Source: Sergeia podlipaevii | Taxonomy: Eukaryota; Euglenozoa; Kinetoplastea; Trypanosomatida; Trypanosomatidae | Direction of reading: 5' to 3' | Assembly: GCA_030849805.1 (NCBI GenBank) | Contig: JASANZ010002259.1 | Location: 1 to 64,000, forward strand | Length of the DNA: 64,000 nucleotides | In this document: one piece after another, positions 1 to 9,331 of the stretch | Position numbering within the stretch: the stretch's first letter is position 1 | Layout of the letters: each line of letters opens with the position of its first letter | Program-made: the position numbers and the translations under genes | Notes under the pieces: model-generated | Told to the model about the DNA's origin: nothing | Databases searched by the model: none | The model's input: the letters and a program-made list of their open reading frames with translations, nothing else

Positions 1-101
1 AGGAGGTCAAGATCGCCGCCGAGCGCGAGGAGCTCAAGCGCTCCAAAGCCCTCCAGAGCCAGCAGTACCGCGGCAAGACAGTGCAGCAGATCACCGAGTA
101 A
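1..101 (+). CDS. 3' end of an unidentified gene (partial)
   Basis: An open frame enters from the left edge, with its first complete codon at base 3, and stops at TAA 99-101. It encodes 32 C-terminal residues that are highly charged and Glu/Lys/Gln-rich (starting EVKIAAEREELKRSK, ending VQQITE), which fits the end of a helical or coiled-coil protein. The GC-rich codon use matches the other genes of the window and drops sharply after the stop. Too little is present to name a family. Confidence 0.7.
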   Translation, partial: EVKIAAEREELKRSKALQSQQYRGKTVQQITE

Positions 102-682
102 GCAGCAGCAAAGGTGTGTGTATTATACACGCCCCCCACTGTTGTACTTTGATGAACTGCCTCTTCGTGCCTTGTCTTTCTTTTTTTTTCCTTTTCTGGA
201 ATGAACACTTTTTTTTGTCTGGGGATGGAAGGGCTGTCCAGCTGGGTTGATATAGAGAAGAGTAGGTTGGTTCGTTCAATTCATTGCCGAGTGAGTATCT
301 TTATTGATGTTTGGTTACAATCGTTATCGGCGCGAATGTATAACATATTCTTTCTTCTTTTCTTTTCTGTAGGCAGTGCTTTGACCTTGGATAACAAATG
401 GAAAAAATGCTTCTTGGTGCTTGTGAAATAGGGGAAACATATATACAGATGTAAGTTACTTTCTATTGTGGTATTACTACTTTTCTTTTTTTTTCTTCGT
501 TTTTTTTTCTAGGTCAATTTATTATTATTATTTATTTATGTGTTATATATATATTTATATATATTGGTTGTTGTTGTTTTTTTCATTTTCCAATGGAGTT
601 GATGGCAATGCAGTGTGATGTATACTATACTACTACTTCTACTATATGATGGAAGTCTGCCGTCATGCAAGTCGCTTTGACG

Positions 683-715
683 CTTCTTCTTCTTCTTCTT
701 CTTCTTCTTCTTCTT
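683..715. repeat. (TTC)n microsatellite
   Basis: About eleven TTC/CTT units in the first spacer; a pyrimidine-only run that could also act as a splicing tract. Confidence 0.85.
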
Positions 716-1417
716 GCTTATTACATGTGTGCGCCTCTATGGAGGGATTGCAGCTTTAGCTGCAAAGAGGAGAAATAGGGGAGAGGGGATGCTTGCAGGT
801 GCTGATGCAGTGGCAGATCGTTCTTCTTATTTTTATTACTATTATCTACTTGTTGTTGGTGTGCATTTGCTTTCACTCCGTGTGTATTCTCTTGGGATGT
901 CAATATACTTGTAATTACCTGCGGCATACCAGTGGGGGGAGGAGGAGGAGGAGAAAAAAAAAATAAGAAAACAAAAAGGGATGATTAAAAAAAGAAGAAG
1001 GAAAATAGGAGGGGGACAGAGATGTGAGAGGTAGAGACAGAGAACAATAGTAAAAATGCTCTGGTGTATGTACATCTCTGTACAGGAAGCGGGTGGAATG
1101 TACATAACTTGGTTGCTCTTTTCCTTTTCCTTTTTTCTCTCTTTGATGTTTCTTATTACAAAACACAAATGTTTATTCATTTAATGGTGTACTCTCCACT
1201 TTCTGTTCTTTTGGAAAGACAGTTTCTCGCTATTGTTGGACGGCAAGTGTGGGAAGGGGGGAGTAGTGCGACATCGGAGCCAGACGATACCCTGTATAGT
1301 CATCACAGCTTGCACATGCGTACATGGCAAGTTTATATCTTTTTTTTTTTTCTACTTTTACGCATTTTATTCGTTTTTTTTTCTCTTTTCGTTAATTTTC
1401 TTTTTGAAGGTATATAT

Positions 1418-1419
1418 TA
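1418..1419 (+). promoter_or_regulatory. Predicted spliced-leader acceptor AG for the 1650 gene
   Basis: AG after a roughly 75-nt pyrimidine-rich tract. No ATG lies between it and 1650, which supports that start. Confidence 0.5.
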
Positions 1420-1649
1420 TTCAAAACGAAAGAGACGTAGTGGGGAACACTCTGCGCCTTATCGACAGCCAAGGAAGACAGACGAAAGATATTTGCACAC
1501 ATACAATCAAACACAACGATAGATAGTTAGAGAGGGGGGGAGGAAAAGGGCGCTACATACGTAGTTTTCTCTTCTTTTTTTTTGCTTGGCACTGGCCATT
1601 TATTTTTTTTTTTTATTTCTATCATTATTCCATTGCTAACGCGCGCCAC

Positions 1650-3137
1650 ATGTCCTCTAGGGAAACCAGTCCTGACATACCACGTATCCCGCTTGAGCAG
1701 CTGCACGGGGCGATTGAGCACCACACGTCAGGCCGCCCGAACGGCTTCGATAACGAGAGAAACTCGCCCAACAAGACGGAGCCTGACACCGTGGAGCAAG
1801 GTAAGGAGTCGGTGGTGAGCTCTCTCGCGCGTCCTAGCTACAGCGAGAGCCCCCACAGTCTCGGCCAAACGAACCACAACTTCAATGACACCGCCGAGAG
1901 CACTTCAGCGGCGGCGGTAGAGAGGGCGAACGGCTCGGCAGCACCTCTTTCACTTCCACGTGGGTCGAGCGCGACGGTTGCGTCGCTGCGCAAGACAGCT
2001 GGGAGCACGGCAAGGGCTGCTCCCACCACCTCTTCAGCGCGTCTCAGCAGCGCACGCGGAACGGCGTCCAGTCTGGCGCGCGGCACGCCAATGTCGCACC
2101 GCTTGACGAGTGGCAACACGACGACCTCCTCGAGCGCCACACCGATGCCAGACTTCACCCGCTTCAACTTCGATGTGGTGAAGGTACTGAAGGAGGTGGT
2201 TAGGCGCAGAGGTGAGGTGGTGCAGCTGCGGGTGCTGCCCAAGACCCATCAGCTGATGCAGCTTGTGGCACAGGAGCAGAGTGCGAGGGAGCTGGCAGTG
2301 CTGCAGGAACGGACTGCCCGCATGCAGGTGGAGCACAAGGCGCTGCAGGAGCGCGCAAAGATGATGGAGAAGCGCAGCGCGCTGACTGCCAAGGCGGCGA
2401 TGGAGGCAATGAAAGAGTCACATCAGGCGGAGCTGGCAGCAAAGAAGGAGGCAGTCGCGGCTGCCGCCAAAGAGGGCGACGCGGATGTGCAGGAGCGCCT
2501 GAAGCTTGTCGCCCTTCTCCAACCCCGCATGGGTGTCATCAACGCCGTCGTGGCGGATCTCAAGAAAGAGGACAGCGACTGCGCGCTACTTGGCGATCTT
2601 CTCGAGGAGGACAAGAAGCTTGTGAAGGGGCTGAAGGGAGACGCGCGCTACAACAAGTCCCGCACTGCTGAAGTGGATGGTGGCGCTGCACCGTATTGGT
2701 TCAAGCACTGCCTCGCCGCCTCCTTTAATGTTGGTGCCGTCCTCAAGTCTGCTCCCTACCGGGCTGCTGTGGAGGATACTTCCTCTGTGGCAACCAAGGT
2801 GGCGGTCGATAAGAAGATGGTGGTCGTGCGGGATGACACGGGGAGGGTGGTGGCATGGGCACACACGCGGTGCCTTCCTGCACCGGTCACGCCGGCTGCC
2901 GAGGCCTTCCTGGCTGCCCCTCTGGAGCCCACGGAGTTCCCCAAGGCGGCGACGTGTTGCCAAGGGATTGTGTGGTGCAAGGACAACTTTGCTGATGTGT
3001 CGCGCGCCGCCAAGCAGGCAAAGAGCGATATTGCTGACATCCTGCCTTTATCAAAAAGTACGTTGAGCTACGGCGAGGTGGTCACTCACGAGTTTGCGAT
3101 GAAGGACGTTGTTTCTATCGGCGAACAAGTTGCGTAG
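1650..3137 (+). CDS. Unknown protein with central coiled coil, 495 aa
   Basis: I do not recognise this family. The start is the first ATG after the likely acceptor AG at 1418-1419. Residues 1 to about 170 are Ser/Thr/Ala-rich and probably disordered. From about residue 172 (TRFNFDVVKVLKEVVRRR) the protein becomes ordered, followed by a Glu/Lys/Ala/Gln-rich coiled coil to about residue 285. A globular-looking C-terminal region (about 290-495) contains several Cys and Trp residues (PYWFKHC, CCQGIVWCKDNF) and alternating beta-like segments such as KKMVVVRDDTGRVVAWAH. There is no signal peptide or membrane segment. An alternative AG at 1659-1660, just inside the ORF, could give a transcript whose first in-frame Met is near residue 148 (MSHRLTSG). 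A conserved trypanosomatid hypothetical protein is the safest label. Confidence 0.8.
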   Translation: MSSRETSPDIPRIPLEQLHGAIEHHTSGRPNGFDNERNSPNKTEPDTVEQGKESVVSSLARPSYSESPHSLGQTNHNFNDTAESTSAAAVERANGSAAPLSLPRGSSATVASLRKTAGSTARAAPTTSSARLSSARGTASSLARGTPMSHRLTSGNTTTSSSATPMPDFTRFNFDVVKVLKEVVRRRGEVVQLRVLPKTHQLMQLVAQEQSARELAVLQERTARMQVEHKALQERAKMMEKRSALTAKAAMEAMKESHQAELAAKKEAVAAAAKEGDADVQERLKLVALLQPRMGVINAVVADLKKEDSDCALLGDLLEEDKKLVKGLKGDARYNKSRTAEVDGGAAPYWFKHCLAASFNVGAVLKSAPYRAAVEDTSSVATKVAVDKKMVVVRDDTGRVVAWAHTRCLPAPVTPAAEAFLAAPLEPTEFPKAATCCQGIVWCKDNFADVSRAAKQAKSDIADILPLSKSTLSYGEVVTHEFAMKDVVSIGEQVA

Positions 3138-3449
3138 AGGGGCATTCTCCAAACCAGAACATTACGAACGTGTGTGGCGTGTCCGTGCGTGTGTTGTTAT
3201 GCTGGCAAGTCGGGAAGAAGAAAGAGGTGGATTTTAAACATATAGACCTTCAGGGTGAGTTTTTCCTCTTCTCTCTCTCTCTCTCTCTTTTTAAAATGTA
3301 TGGCCCCCTTTTATTTTTATTTTTCATCGTGTGTGCGTAGACGCCTTTGTTGAAAGGGCATAGAGTCTGATCACACGTTTTTTTTTTTAAGTAAATATGC
3401 CTCCTCCACGGTCATAGCCACGAGTTGCATCATCAATGATTCCTGGCTG

Positions 3450-3470
3450 TTAAAAAAAATTTTTTTTTAA
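3450..3470. repeat. A/T inverted repeat
   Basis: TTA8 followed by T9AA, near-perfectly self-complementary, in the spacer after the 1650 gene. Confidence 0.7.
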
Positions 3471-5160
3471 GGTTGTGTTCTTCTCTTTCTCCTCCTTTCT
3501 ATGTCTTTGGCGCGTATTGGATTAAGACACACTGCCACATATCTGGCTGTCAACCATATATATATATATTGAGGTGAGGGAGAGAGAGAAAGAGAATATC
3601 AAAAGTAAAAAAAAAAAAGTAAATTTTATTGTTGTATTTAGTGAGGCACATCATGGTAGCTGAAGAAGCACCCATGATAGCAACATAAGATGAAAAAAAA
3701 GAAGATAGAAAAGGAGGGAGGGAGGGAGGAATGGAGGAGACTGATGGTCTCCCCATTAGTACCTACATGGGTGGTGGACTGGGGTTAATTTTTTTTTTTC
3801 ATATATATATTTCTCATTTATGTTGACAGAGAAGGCAGTGTATATGAAGTGGTTGTGTGTGCGCAGGTATGGAATCTGATGTTACTGATGTTCGTGCCTT
3901 CTGGCAACAACCACGTCGTAGTATGCGTATATGCGTTTCTACAAAAGGGCACATGTGTGCGTGCCTGCGTATCGTCTTTTTGCAAGTGCAATAGGTATAT
4001 TCTGGTACATTACCGGAGCTACGATTATTTTGGTTTCTTGTTTCTTTTTTATCTTTCTGTTCCGTTACCCACTTATATATCCATATATCTATCTATATAT
4101 GTTTCTTTCTACTTTTCATTGTTTGCTATTATATATTTATTTACTTTTCACTATTATTAGATCTATTGACTGCAACGCCACAACCATCCTTTTTTTCATA
4201 TTTTTTCTTTTTTTTTCTCTGTGATTTTCATCGTGTGTGTGCGTGTGCAGAGGTGAGAGAGTGGGAGGAGTAGCGGGGACTCGGAGAACAGCATAAAAGA
4301 CATATATTCATCTATCAATCAACAAAAATACGTGGTGCGAGCCGATATGCTTAGAGTATGGTGCTGGAGTCAGTATGAAAGGGAAAAGAGAAAGGAAAAA
4401 TGTATGTTGCGGCAGTGGGCTGTGCTACAAACATGCACTGTCCGCATTCTCAAACATCTACGCATTCTTTTTTTTATAATAGTTTAAATTCACTTATATA
4501 AAGTTTTACTTATTTTCTGTATTGCTTGTACTCTCCGCTATTATATGCTCGTAAATGTTTCACTATGCTTGTAAGACTGCAGTGTCTTCTTCTTCTTTTT
4601 TTCTGCATCTCACTAGCACGAGGGGTCGTGCAGGGTACAAGGAACCATGTGCTCTGCCTAACGCATCCCAATGCACGCTACTTCTTGATACCATCATAGC
4701 AACAGACTCTGTTCTGTATGTCACACGTATAATTTTTTTTCTCTCAATTGTTTTTTTACTTTTTTATTTTTAAAACCAGCGAAGCGTACACACGTGTGAG
4801 CCGGGTGCCACTTACCAGAAGTTTGCGCTACCTACAAACAACAACAACAACAACAACATAAAAAAAAGAAAAAAAAAGCGGTGTGCGCTAGCGGAGCCCT
4901 CTTTTCTTTTTTTTTTTAGCGCCAGCGTGTATATTTATGCAATTTTAGAAATCAAGAGAGAGAAAAAAAAGTCATTTGCGCTTTAGATATCACCGTGTGT
5001 CATTAGAAAGGCAAGAAGGGGATCATCAACAGAAACAAAAGAGTAATTACTTGAGTGCGGGTGCATACGTTTGTACATACATACATAACTTTTTGGTGAT
5101 ATACTGAAAGTTCGTTAGTTCCTTTTTCACTTTTTATTTCTCTCTTTTTTTTCTTCTTTT

Positions 5161-5162
5161 AG
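5161..5162 (+). promoter_or_regulatory. Predicted spliced-leader acceptor AG for DRC10
   Basis: Directly follows a T/C-rich tract (CTCTTTTTTTTCTTCTTTT) and gives a leader of about 10 nt. Confidence 0.6.
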
Positions 5163-5172
5163 TTAGTCAACC

Positions 5173-6582
5173 ATGGACATGGATCCCGTGACGCGCCGCG
5201 AGGCGGAAAAGATTGAAGAGGTACTTCGTGACCTCGTCGGCGATCTCGAGCTTATATCTTTTCTGCCTGACGAATACAGCATGTGGCTCCGCGACAACAT
5301 TGTGCCCACGGTAGAGGCAGCTGGGGAGCGCATCCGTCAGCTGTGTTCAGCCCCCAACGGAGGCGGCTCACCGGAAGACGAGGAAGAGCTGCAGCGGCTG
5401 ATCAAGGCATGCTGCTTTGTACATGCTGCTGCTCACTACGGTGATCCCGCGGATTGCATCAACAACGAGGCGGTGGGTCAGATCAGCGAGTTCAATGACA
5501 TTGAGCGAGATCTGCTAGAGACCGCCACCACTGTGGGCCACGTGGATCCTGATGACCTCGAGTTTCATCATCTCTCGCTTAGAGCTCTACTGGACACCAT
5601 GAGGGAGGGCGAGTATGACATTCAGATGAGTGATTATCTCACCCAGTTTTACCCACCACAGTCCTTGCCATCCTCACCTGACGCGTACTCCCGCTCCGTC
5701 GACAACGAGCTTAACACAGACAATGACAACAGAGACCACGAGCAGTATAACAAGACAGAAGCGTGTGCGTCCGGCATGGTCTCGGCTAGCGTTGAGGACG
5801 TGCGTAACGTGGCAAACGTCCTTTTCAAACTGATGGAGCTGCGCAACTCTTCGACGGTGAACGATGACATTCACCGCTACAAGGTGCTGCACGAGGCGGT
5901 CAACAAGGAGCAGTCCGCCACGGCTGACGTGCAGGCGCTCAATCGGGAGTACGAGGAGGTCAAGGCAGCGCGCAAGCGCGAGGTGGCAGAGATGGATGAA
6001 GAGATTGCGCAGCTCGAGGAGGAGCTTGAGTACGTGCGGCACGCCGCGGATGTCGAGCTTGAAGCTTTTTACGAGGTAAGCAAGAAGATCCAGAGCGACC
6101 ACCGTAGTCTCTACCGACAGCAGCTGGAACAGCACAGGGAGGCGGCGGATGCGCTGCAGGCCCGCATGACACGAGTGCAGGCGCAGCACATGGACGAGAT
6201 GAACCAACTCCGCTCCCTGCGAGCCAAAAAGGAGGCGGCAGTGAGTGGGGCTATTGTTGAGTATGACACACAGATGTCGACCATGCGTAGTGCCATTGAC
6301 AAACTCCAGAAGGACGCCGAGAAAGAAACGGAGGTCATAGTGTCCTTAGAGGAACGCCTGGAGAAGCTGCACAGAGAGAAGCAGGAACACGAGCTGGAGC
6401 ACCAGATCGCCGAACAACGGCAAGAACACCTCAACGCTATTGGTCAGCGACTGGCGCAGAACGCGCGTGTGCTGCAGGCGTACTTTAGAGCGTACATGTG
6501 CCGTCTGCAAGCGGAGCGCGAGATGAGCAAGAAGAACAAGAAGAGGAAGAAGGGTGGCAAAAAGAAAAAGTCTATCAAGTAA
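5173..6582 (+). CDS. DRC10: Dynein regulatory complex subunit 10 (IQCD-like), IQ-motif coiled-coil protein
   Basis: 469 residues, close to the roughly 450 of animal IQCD/DRC10. DRC10 is a subunit of the nexin-dynein regulatory complex that links outer doublets and regulates dynein in motile axonemes. The architecture matches: an N-terminal helix with REAEKIEEVLRDLVGDLELI, a variable linker (about 160-205), long coiled coils (about 215-425), a single IQ motif, and a Lys-rich tail (KKNKKRKKGGKKKKSIK). The IQ residues fit the consensus as L434, Q435, R439 and R444 within ARVLQAYFRAYMCR. The start ATG lies about 10 nt after the acceptor AG at 5161-5162. The family call rests on domain order and on similarity to IQCD from memory, not on a search. 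DRC9/IQCG is the main alternative, but the basic tail right after the IQ motif favours DRC10. Confidence 0.72.
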   Translation: MDMDPVTRREAEKIEEVLRDLVGDLELISFLPDEYSMWLRDNIVPTVEAAGERIRQLCSAPNGGGSPEDEEELQRLIKACCFVHAAAHYGDPADCINNEAVGQISEFNDIERDLLETATTVGHVDPDDLEFHHLSLRALLDTMREGEYDIQMSDYLTQFYPPQSLPSSPDAYSRSVDNELNTDNDNRDHEQYNKTEACASGMVSASVEDVRNVANVLFKLMELRNSSTVNDDIHRYKVLHEAVNKEQSATADVQALNREYEEVKAARKREVAEMDEEIAQLEEELEYVRHAADVELEAFYEVSKKIQSDHRSLYRQQLEQHREAADALQARMTRVQAQHMDEMNQLRSLRAKKEAAVSGAIVEYDTQMSTMRSAIDKLQKDAEKETEVIVSLEERLEKLHREKQEHELEHQIAEQRQEHLNAIGQRLAQNARVLQAYFRAYMCRLQAEREMSKKNKKRKKGGKKKKSIK

Positions 6583-7271
6583 AGTACCTTTCCCTTTAAG
6601 ACTTTCTTCGCCATCATTTCTTTTTTTTATTTTTTATTTTTTTTAAGAAATCGATTTTCTTGCCTTTTGCATCTGTTTGAATGTGGATCGCCTGAATTTG
6701 GCGTGTGTTGTAGTTGCTGCGGAGATTGGTGTTTGAATGAAGATGTAAAGCAAAACGTGTCAGATGTGATATCTTTTACTGTTGTACAGTTCACGGCAGA
6801 AACAGAAATGATAAAGTAAAAGAAAAAGGGCGGTGTACGGCATATGTATAGCCGTCAATTCTGAGGTTAGCTTTCTTTGTTGCAACCACGTGCCGGGGGT
6901 ACTCTCGTCATGTGGAGAAGATGGGAGCGTTCTCCGATCCACCCACTCACACATAGAGAGAGAGACTTACACGAGAGAAGTTCACTTGTGCACTCTGCTA
7001 TGTACTTTCTCTTGTAATTTTATCGCTGTATTGTACTTTTCTTTATTGCCTTTTCTCTTTGATCTTTGCTTCTTTCTTTCTTTCTCTCTCTCTCTCGGCG
7101 TTGCTCGTGGCAGCGTCATTATAGAGGGGTGGAGTCTCTTAGTTGCTGTTAGTGTTTGCCGTATCGGACAAGTTGGTGAATACACTGCTACATACATCTA
7201 TTGATTGTCTAGTCACATACATTTTTGAGTTAGGCAGCTAGAGAACGTTCCTAGACGGATATATATATAAT
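6583..7271. other. Intergenic spacer with trans-splice acceptor for BET3
   Basis: A T-rich stretch follows the stop at about 6620-6645. A (CT)n-rich pyrimidine tract at about 7060-7096 precedes AG at 7112-7113. From that AG to 7272 there is no ATG, which supports the start chosen for the next gene. No other gene is visible. Confidence 0.55.
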
Positions 7272-7865
7272 ATGACACATAGCACGAGCAAGGCACAGGC
7301 CAGCGCAACGAAGCTGGGCGAGGCCGCATTTGAATCTGGCGATAAAGTAAGCGCCGAGTTCTTTGCCATTAGTTACGGCGCCTTCGTGCATCAACTCCTA
7401 AGCGAGCTGCAGCAAGAAGACGACGTGGAGACGGTCAACCAGCAGCTGGAGGCTTCTGGGCACCGCATAGGTGCGAGACTGGTGGAGGAATTCAGCGTGC
7501 GCAGTGGGGCTCCACCGTGCCGCACGTTTGCACAAGCCGCTGACTCGGTCGCGCTGACTGGACTGCGGATGTTTCTGGGAGTCTCAGCGGAGGTGCGACC
7601 CGTAAAGGATACGGCGGACACATATTCCATCACGTTTCAAGACAACCCACTGAACCTCTTTGTAGAGCTCCCAGATGGTCCAATAAAGGAGAGCCTGTGG
7701 TACTCGAATATACTTTGTGGTGTGATTGCTGGTGGACTAGGCCTGGTGGGGTTTCAGACGGAAGTGCGATACGCCAGAGACAAACTGCGCGGTGATAATT
7801 CGAATGAAATCACTATTCGCTTCAAGGGACGTGAGCGTGAAACTTTCCAGGTTGAGCGGAACTGA
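7272..7865 (+). CDS. BET3: TRAPP complex subunit Bet3 (TRAPPC3)
   Basis: 197 residues that read through as a complete Bet3. Bet3 is the core subunit of the TRAPP complexes, which tether ER-derived vesicles and act as a guanine-nucleotide exchange factor for Ypt1/Rab1 at the Golgi. Recognisable family blocks are KVSAEFFAISYGAFVHQLL (25-43), the RIGARLVEEF helix (65-74), NPLNLFVELPDG (125-136), SLWYSNILCGVI (141-152) and the C-terminal DKLRGDNSNEITIRF (170-184). Cys83, in PPCRTF, aligns with the cysteine acylated inside the hydrophobic tunnel of human Bet3 (Cys68). There is no signal peptide or membrane segment. The N-terminus is about 10-15 residues longer than in animals. The start is the first ATG after the acceptor at 7112-7113. 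Confidence 0.95.
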   Translation: MTHSTSKAQASATKLGEAAFESGDKVSAEFFAISYGAFVHQLLSELQQEDDVETVNQQLEASGHRIGARLVEEFSVRSGAPPCRTFAQAADSVALTGLRMFLGVSAEVRPVKDTADTYSITFQDNPLNLFVELPDGPIKESLWYSNILCGVIAGGLGLVGFQTEVRYARDKLRGDNSNEITIRFKGRERETFQVERN

Positions 7866-8443
7866 CGAGAAGAGAAAAAAAAGGGTATGGGAAAGTGTGT
7901 CGCTTTACTTGTTCTTTGTTTATGTGGCACTGTATTCTGGGCTGTTTTGACGCAGTCATACACTGTTGTATTATCAGTCATTGATTCAAAGAAAGCAAGC
8001 ATAGATGCATACAGAAGTGTTGATATGCTTAATGGCTTGTCAGTGTAGCTCACTGAGGTGTGTGTGTGTGTGCGTGCGTGCGTGTATCGATGGATTAGGG
8101 TGAAACAAAACGGATCTGCTTCTCTGTGTGAAGAAGACGTATATACTCTTTTTTTTTTCTCTCCGCTTACTTGTATCTATGAATGATCTTCCTCTCTTTC
8201 TCTCTCTCTCTGTATATATATTACAGGAAACAAAAAAGGAGGGCAGTCACCCAAAGCTAGCTGACTATCTTTCTTTAAGGATAGTTCTCACTGGCAATTT
8301 CACGCATCTCTCTCTCTACCTCACACATTCACACAAGGCTCGAGAGTTCCTAGCGTGTGTGTCTGTCTGTCTGTGCAGGTTTGAATGTGAGTGTGTGTGC
8401 ACACGCAGCATTGCATTTAGTTTTTGCTTTCTGTATTTACCCC
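7866..8443. other. Intergenic spacer; EMG1 5' UTR with a minimal uORF
   Basis: Contains a GT repeat at about 8058-8072 and CT-rich tracts at about 8193-8211 and 8307-8330. Candidate acceptor AGs are at 8336-8337 and 8377-8378. An ATG at 8385-8387 is followed at once by TGA (8388-8390), forming a start-stop uORF 5' of the EMG1 start codon if either acceptor is used. No further gene is seen. Confidence 0.5.
8385..8390 (+). promoter_or_regulatory. Minimal start-stop uORF (ATGTGA) 5' of EMG1
   Basis: ATG followed immediately by TGA, 54 nt before the EMG1 ATG and downstream of two candidate acceptors (8336-8337 and 8377-8378). If included in the mRNA it could hold back initiation at EMG1. Confidence 0.4.
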
Positions 8444-9331
8444 ATGGAGTATCGTCAGAAGTCGGCTCGACTTCCCCGTAGTGCGGAGGAGAAGGAAAAG
8501 TGGAAGCGGGTCATCATCATCCTCGCACACTGCCCCCTTCAGTCGATACAAACCGACAAAGGTTTCGAGCTGCTTAGCGAAAAGCATCGCAACTACCACG
8601 CCAAGTATAAGCAGGATCCTGCGGAGTGGCGTCCCGATGTAGTACATCAGTGTCTTCTGCACCTGCAGGACTCTGCCCTAAACCGCGCTGGCATGCTACA
8701 GGTGTTCCTTCAGACCAAGAAGGGCGTCTGCATCGCGGTGGACCCTCGCCTGCGTGTCCCTCGACACATGCGGCTCTTTGAAAAGATGATGGTGACACTA
8801 CTCTTCAAGATGAAGGTGCGCGCGAGCACGGGTTACTTGTCGCTACTGCGTGTCGTGCGCAACCCCATAACAGATCACATCCCCGCCAACACACGCCTCA
8901 TCCGCGTGGAGAAGGATGGCGACAAGGTAGACCCCTTTGAGTTCTGTGCCACGTGCGGGTACACACTTGACGAGCTGGAGCGCCGCACGGACGCGAAGCT
9001 GAAGCAAACCAAAAAGAACACTGCGGCAGAGTCTAGTGGCGCTGGTGCGAGCCGCGGCAACAGTAATGTAGAGGAGGAGGGCCCTGAAGCAGGCAGCCGC
9101 GCCTTCGCCGATGCCCAGCGCCGTGCAGCCGAGCAGAAGCAGTTCAAGCCTTTTGCATTCGTGGTTGGCGGTATGGCACGAGGCGACGTGGAGGCTGAAT
9201 ACGCTCCAAAGGGAGAGGTCACGAGTATTAGACTTGGAGACCGGGGTATGTCCGCCGCAGCGGTGGTCAGTACAATCCTGCACGGCTTTGAGGAGGAGTG
9301 GCTGCGTGAGGACAACGAGGCCACCCTCTAA
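8444..9331 (+). CDS. EMG1: Ribosomal RNA small subunit pseudouridine N1-methyltransferase EMG1/NEP1
   Basis: 295 residues from ATG 8444. The frame is open further upstream but has no ATG there. EMG1/NEP1 is a SPOUT-class methyltransferase that makes m1-pseudouridine in 18S rRNA and is required for 40S assembly in the nucleolus. Diagnostic segments are VIIILAHCPLQSI (23-35), LLHLQDSALNRAGMLQVFLQ (71-90), the RNA-binding RVPRHMRLFEKMM block (104-116), KVRASTGYLSLLRVVRNPITDHIP (124-147), the SAM-binding loop FVVGGMARGD (239-248) and the C-terminal GFEEEW (281-286). Between DHIP and the SAM loop lies an insertion of about 60 residues (about 165-235). It carries a CxxC (Cys168, Cys171) and an Ala/Glu/Lys-rich disordered stretch and is not present in yeast or human NEP1 as I remember them. 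The neighbours suggest no shared pathway. Confidence 0.93.
   Translation: MEYRQKSARLPRSAEEKEKWKRVIIILAHCPLQSIQTDKGFELLSEKHRNYHAKYKQDPAEWRPDVVHQCLLHLQDSALNRAGMLQVFLQTKKGVCIAVDPRLRVPRHMRLFEKMMVTLLFKMKVRASTGYLSLLRVVRNPITDHIPANTRLIRVEKDGDKVDPFEFCATCGYTLDELERRTDAKLKQTKKNTAAESSGAGASRGNSNVEEEGPEAGSRAFADAQRRAAEQKQFKPFAFVVGGMARGDVEAEYAPKGEVTSIRLGDRGMSAAAVVSTILHGFEEEWLREDNEATL

Larger units (their letters stand above)
102..1649. other. Intergenic spacer with UTRs and trans-splice acceptor
   Basis: AT-rich, with no ORF of coding composition. It holds a (TTC)n microsatellite at about 683-715, a purine-rich (G/A) stretch at about 935-1045, and a long pyrimidine tract at about 1339-1415 ending in AG at 1418-1419. 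That AG is the likely spliced-leader acceptor for the gene at 1650: no ATG lies between it and 1650. A second T-rich tract (about 1564-1630) has no AG before the start codon. Confidence 0.6.
3138..5172. other. Intergenic spacer, AT-rich, with repeats
   Basis: About 2 kb without a plausible gene. It contains a CT run near 3272-3290, an inverted A/T repeat at 3450-3470 (TTA8-T9AA), a (TA)n run near 3556-3569, a GGGA-rich patch near 3714-3730 and an (AAC)n run at about 4836-4858. The downstream gene is served by a T/C-rich tract at about 5118-5160 ending in AG at 5161-5162, giving a 5' UTR of about 10 nt. Confidence 0.55.

Noticed and set aside
3138..5172. tRNA, snRNA or snoRNA genes in the long spacers (this and the others)
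   Set aside because: By eye I found no B-box (GGTTCGANTCC-like), no cloverleaf and no convincing C/D box pairs. Weak candidates could be missed without a covariance search.
8357..8443. Longer EMG1 N-terminus (29 extra residues, hydrophobic)
   Set aside because: It begins at GTG within a GT-rich leader. The EMG1 family starts a few residues before the VIIILAHC strand, consistent with ATG 8444.
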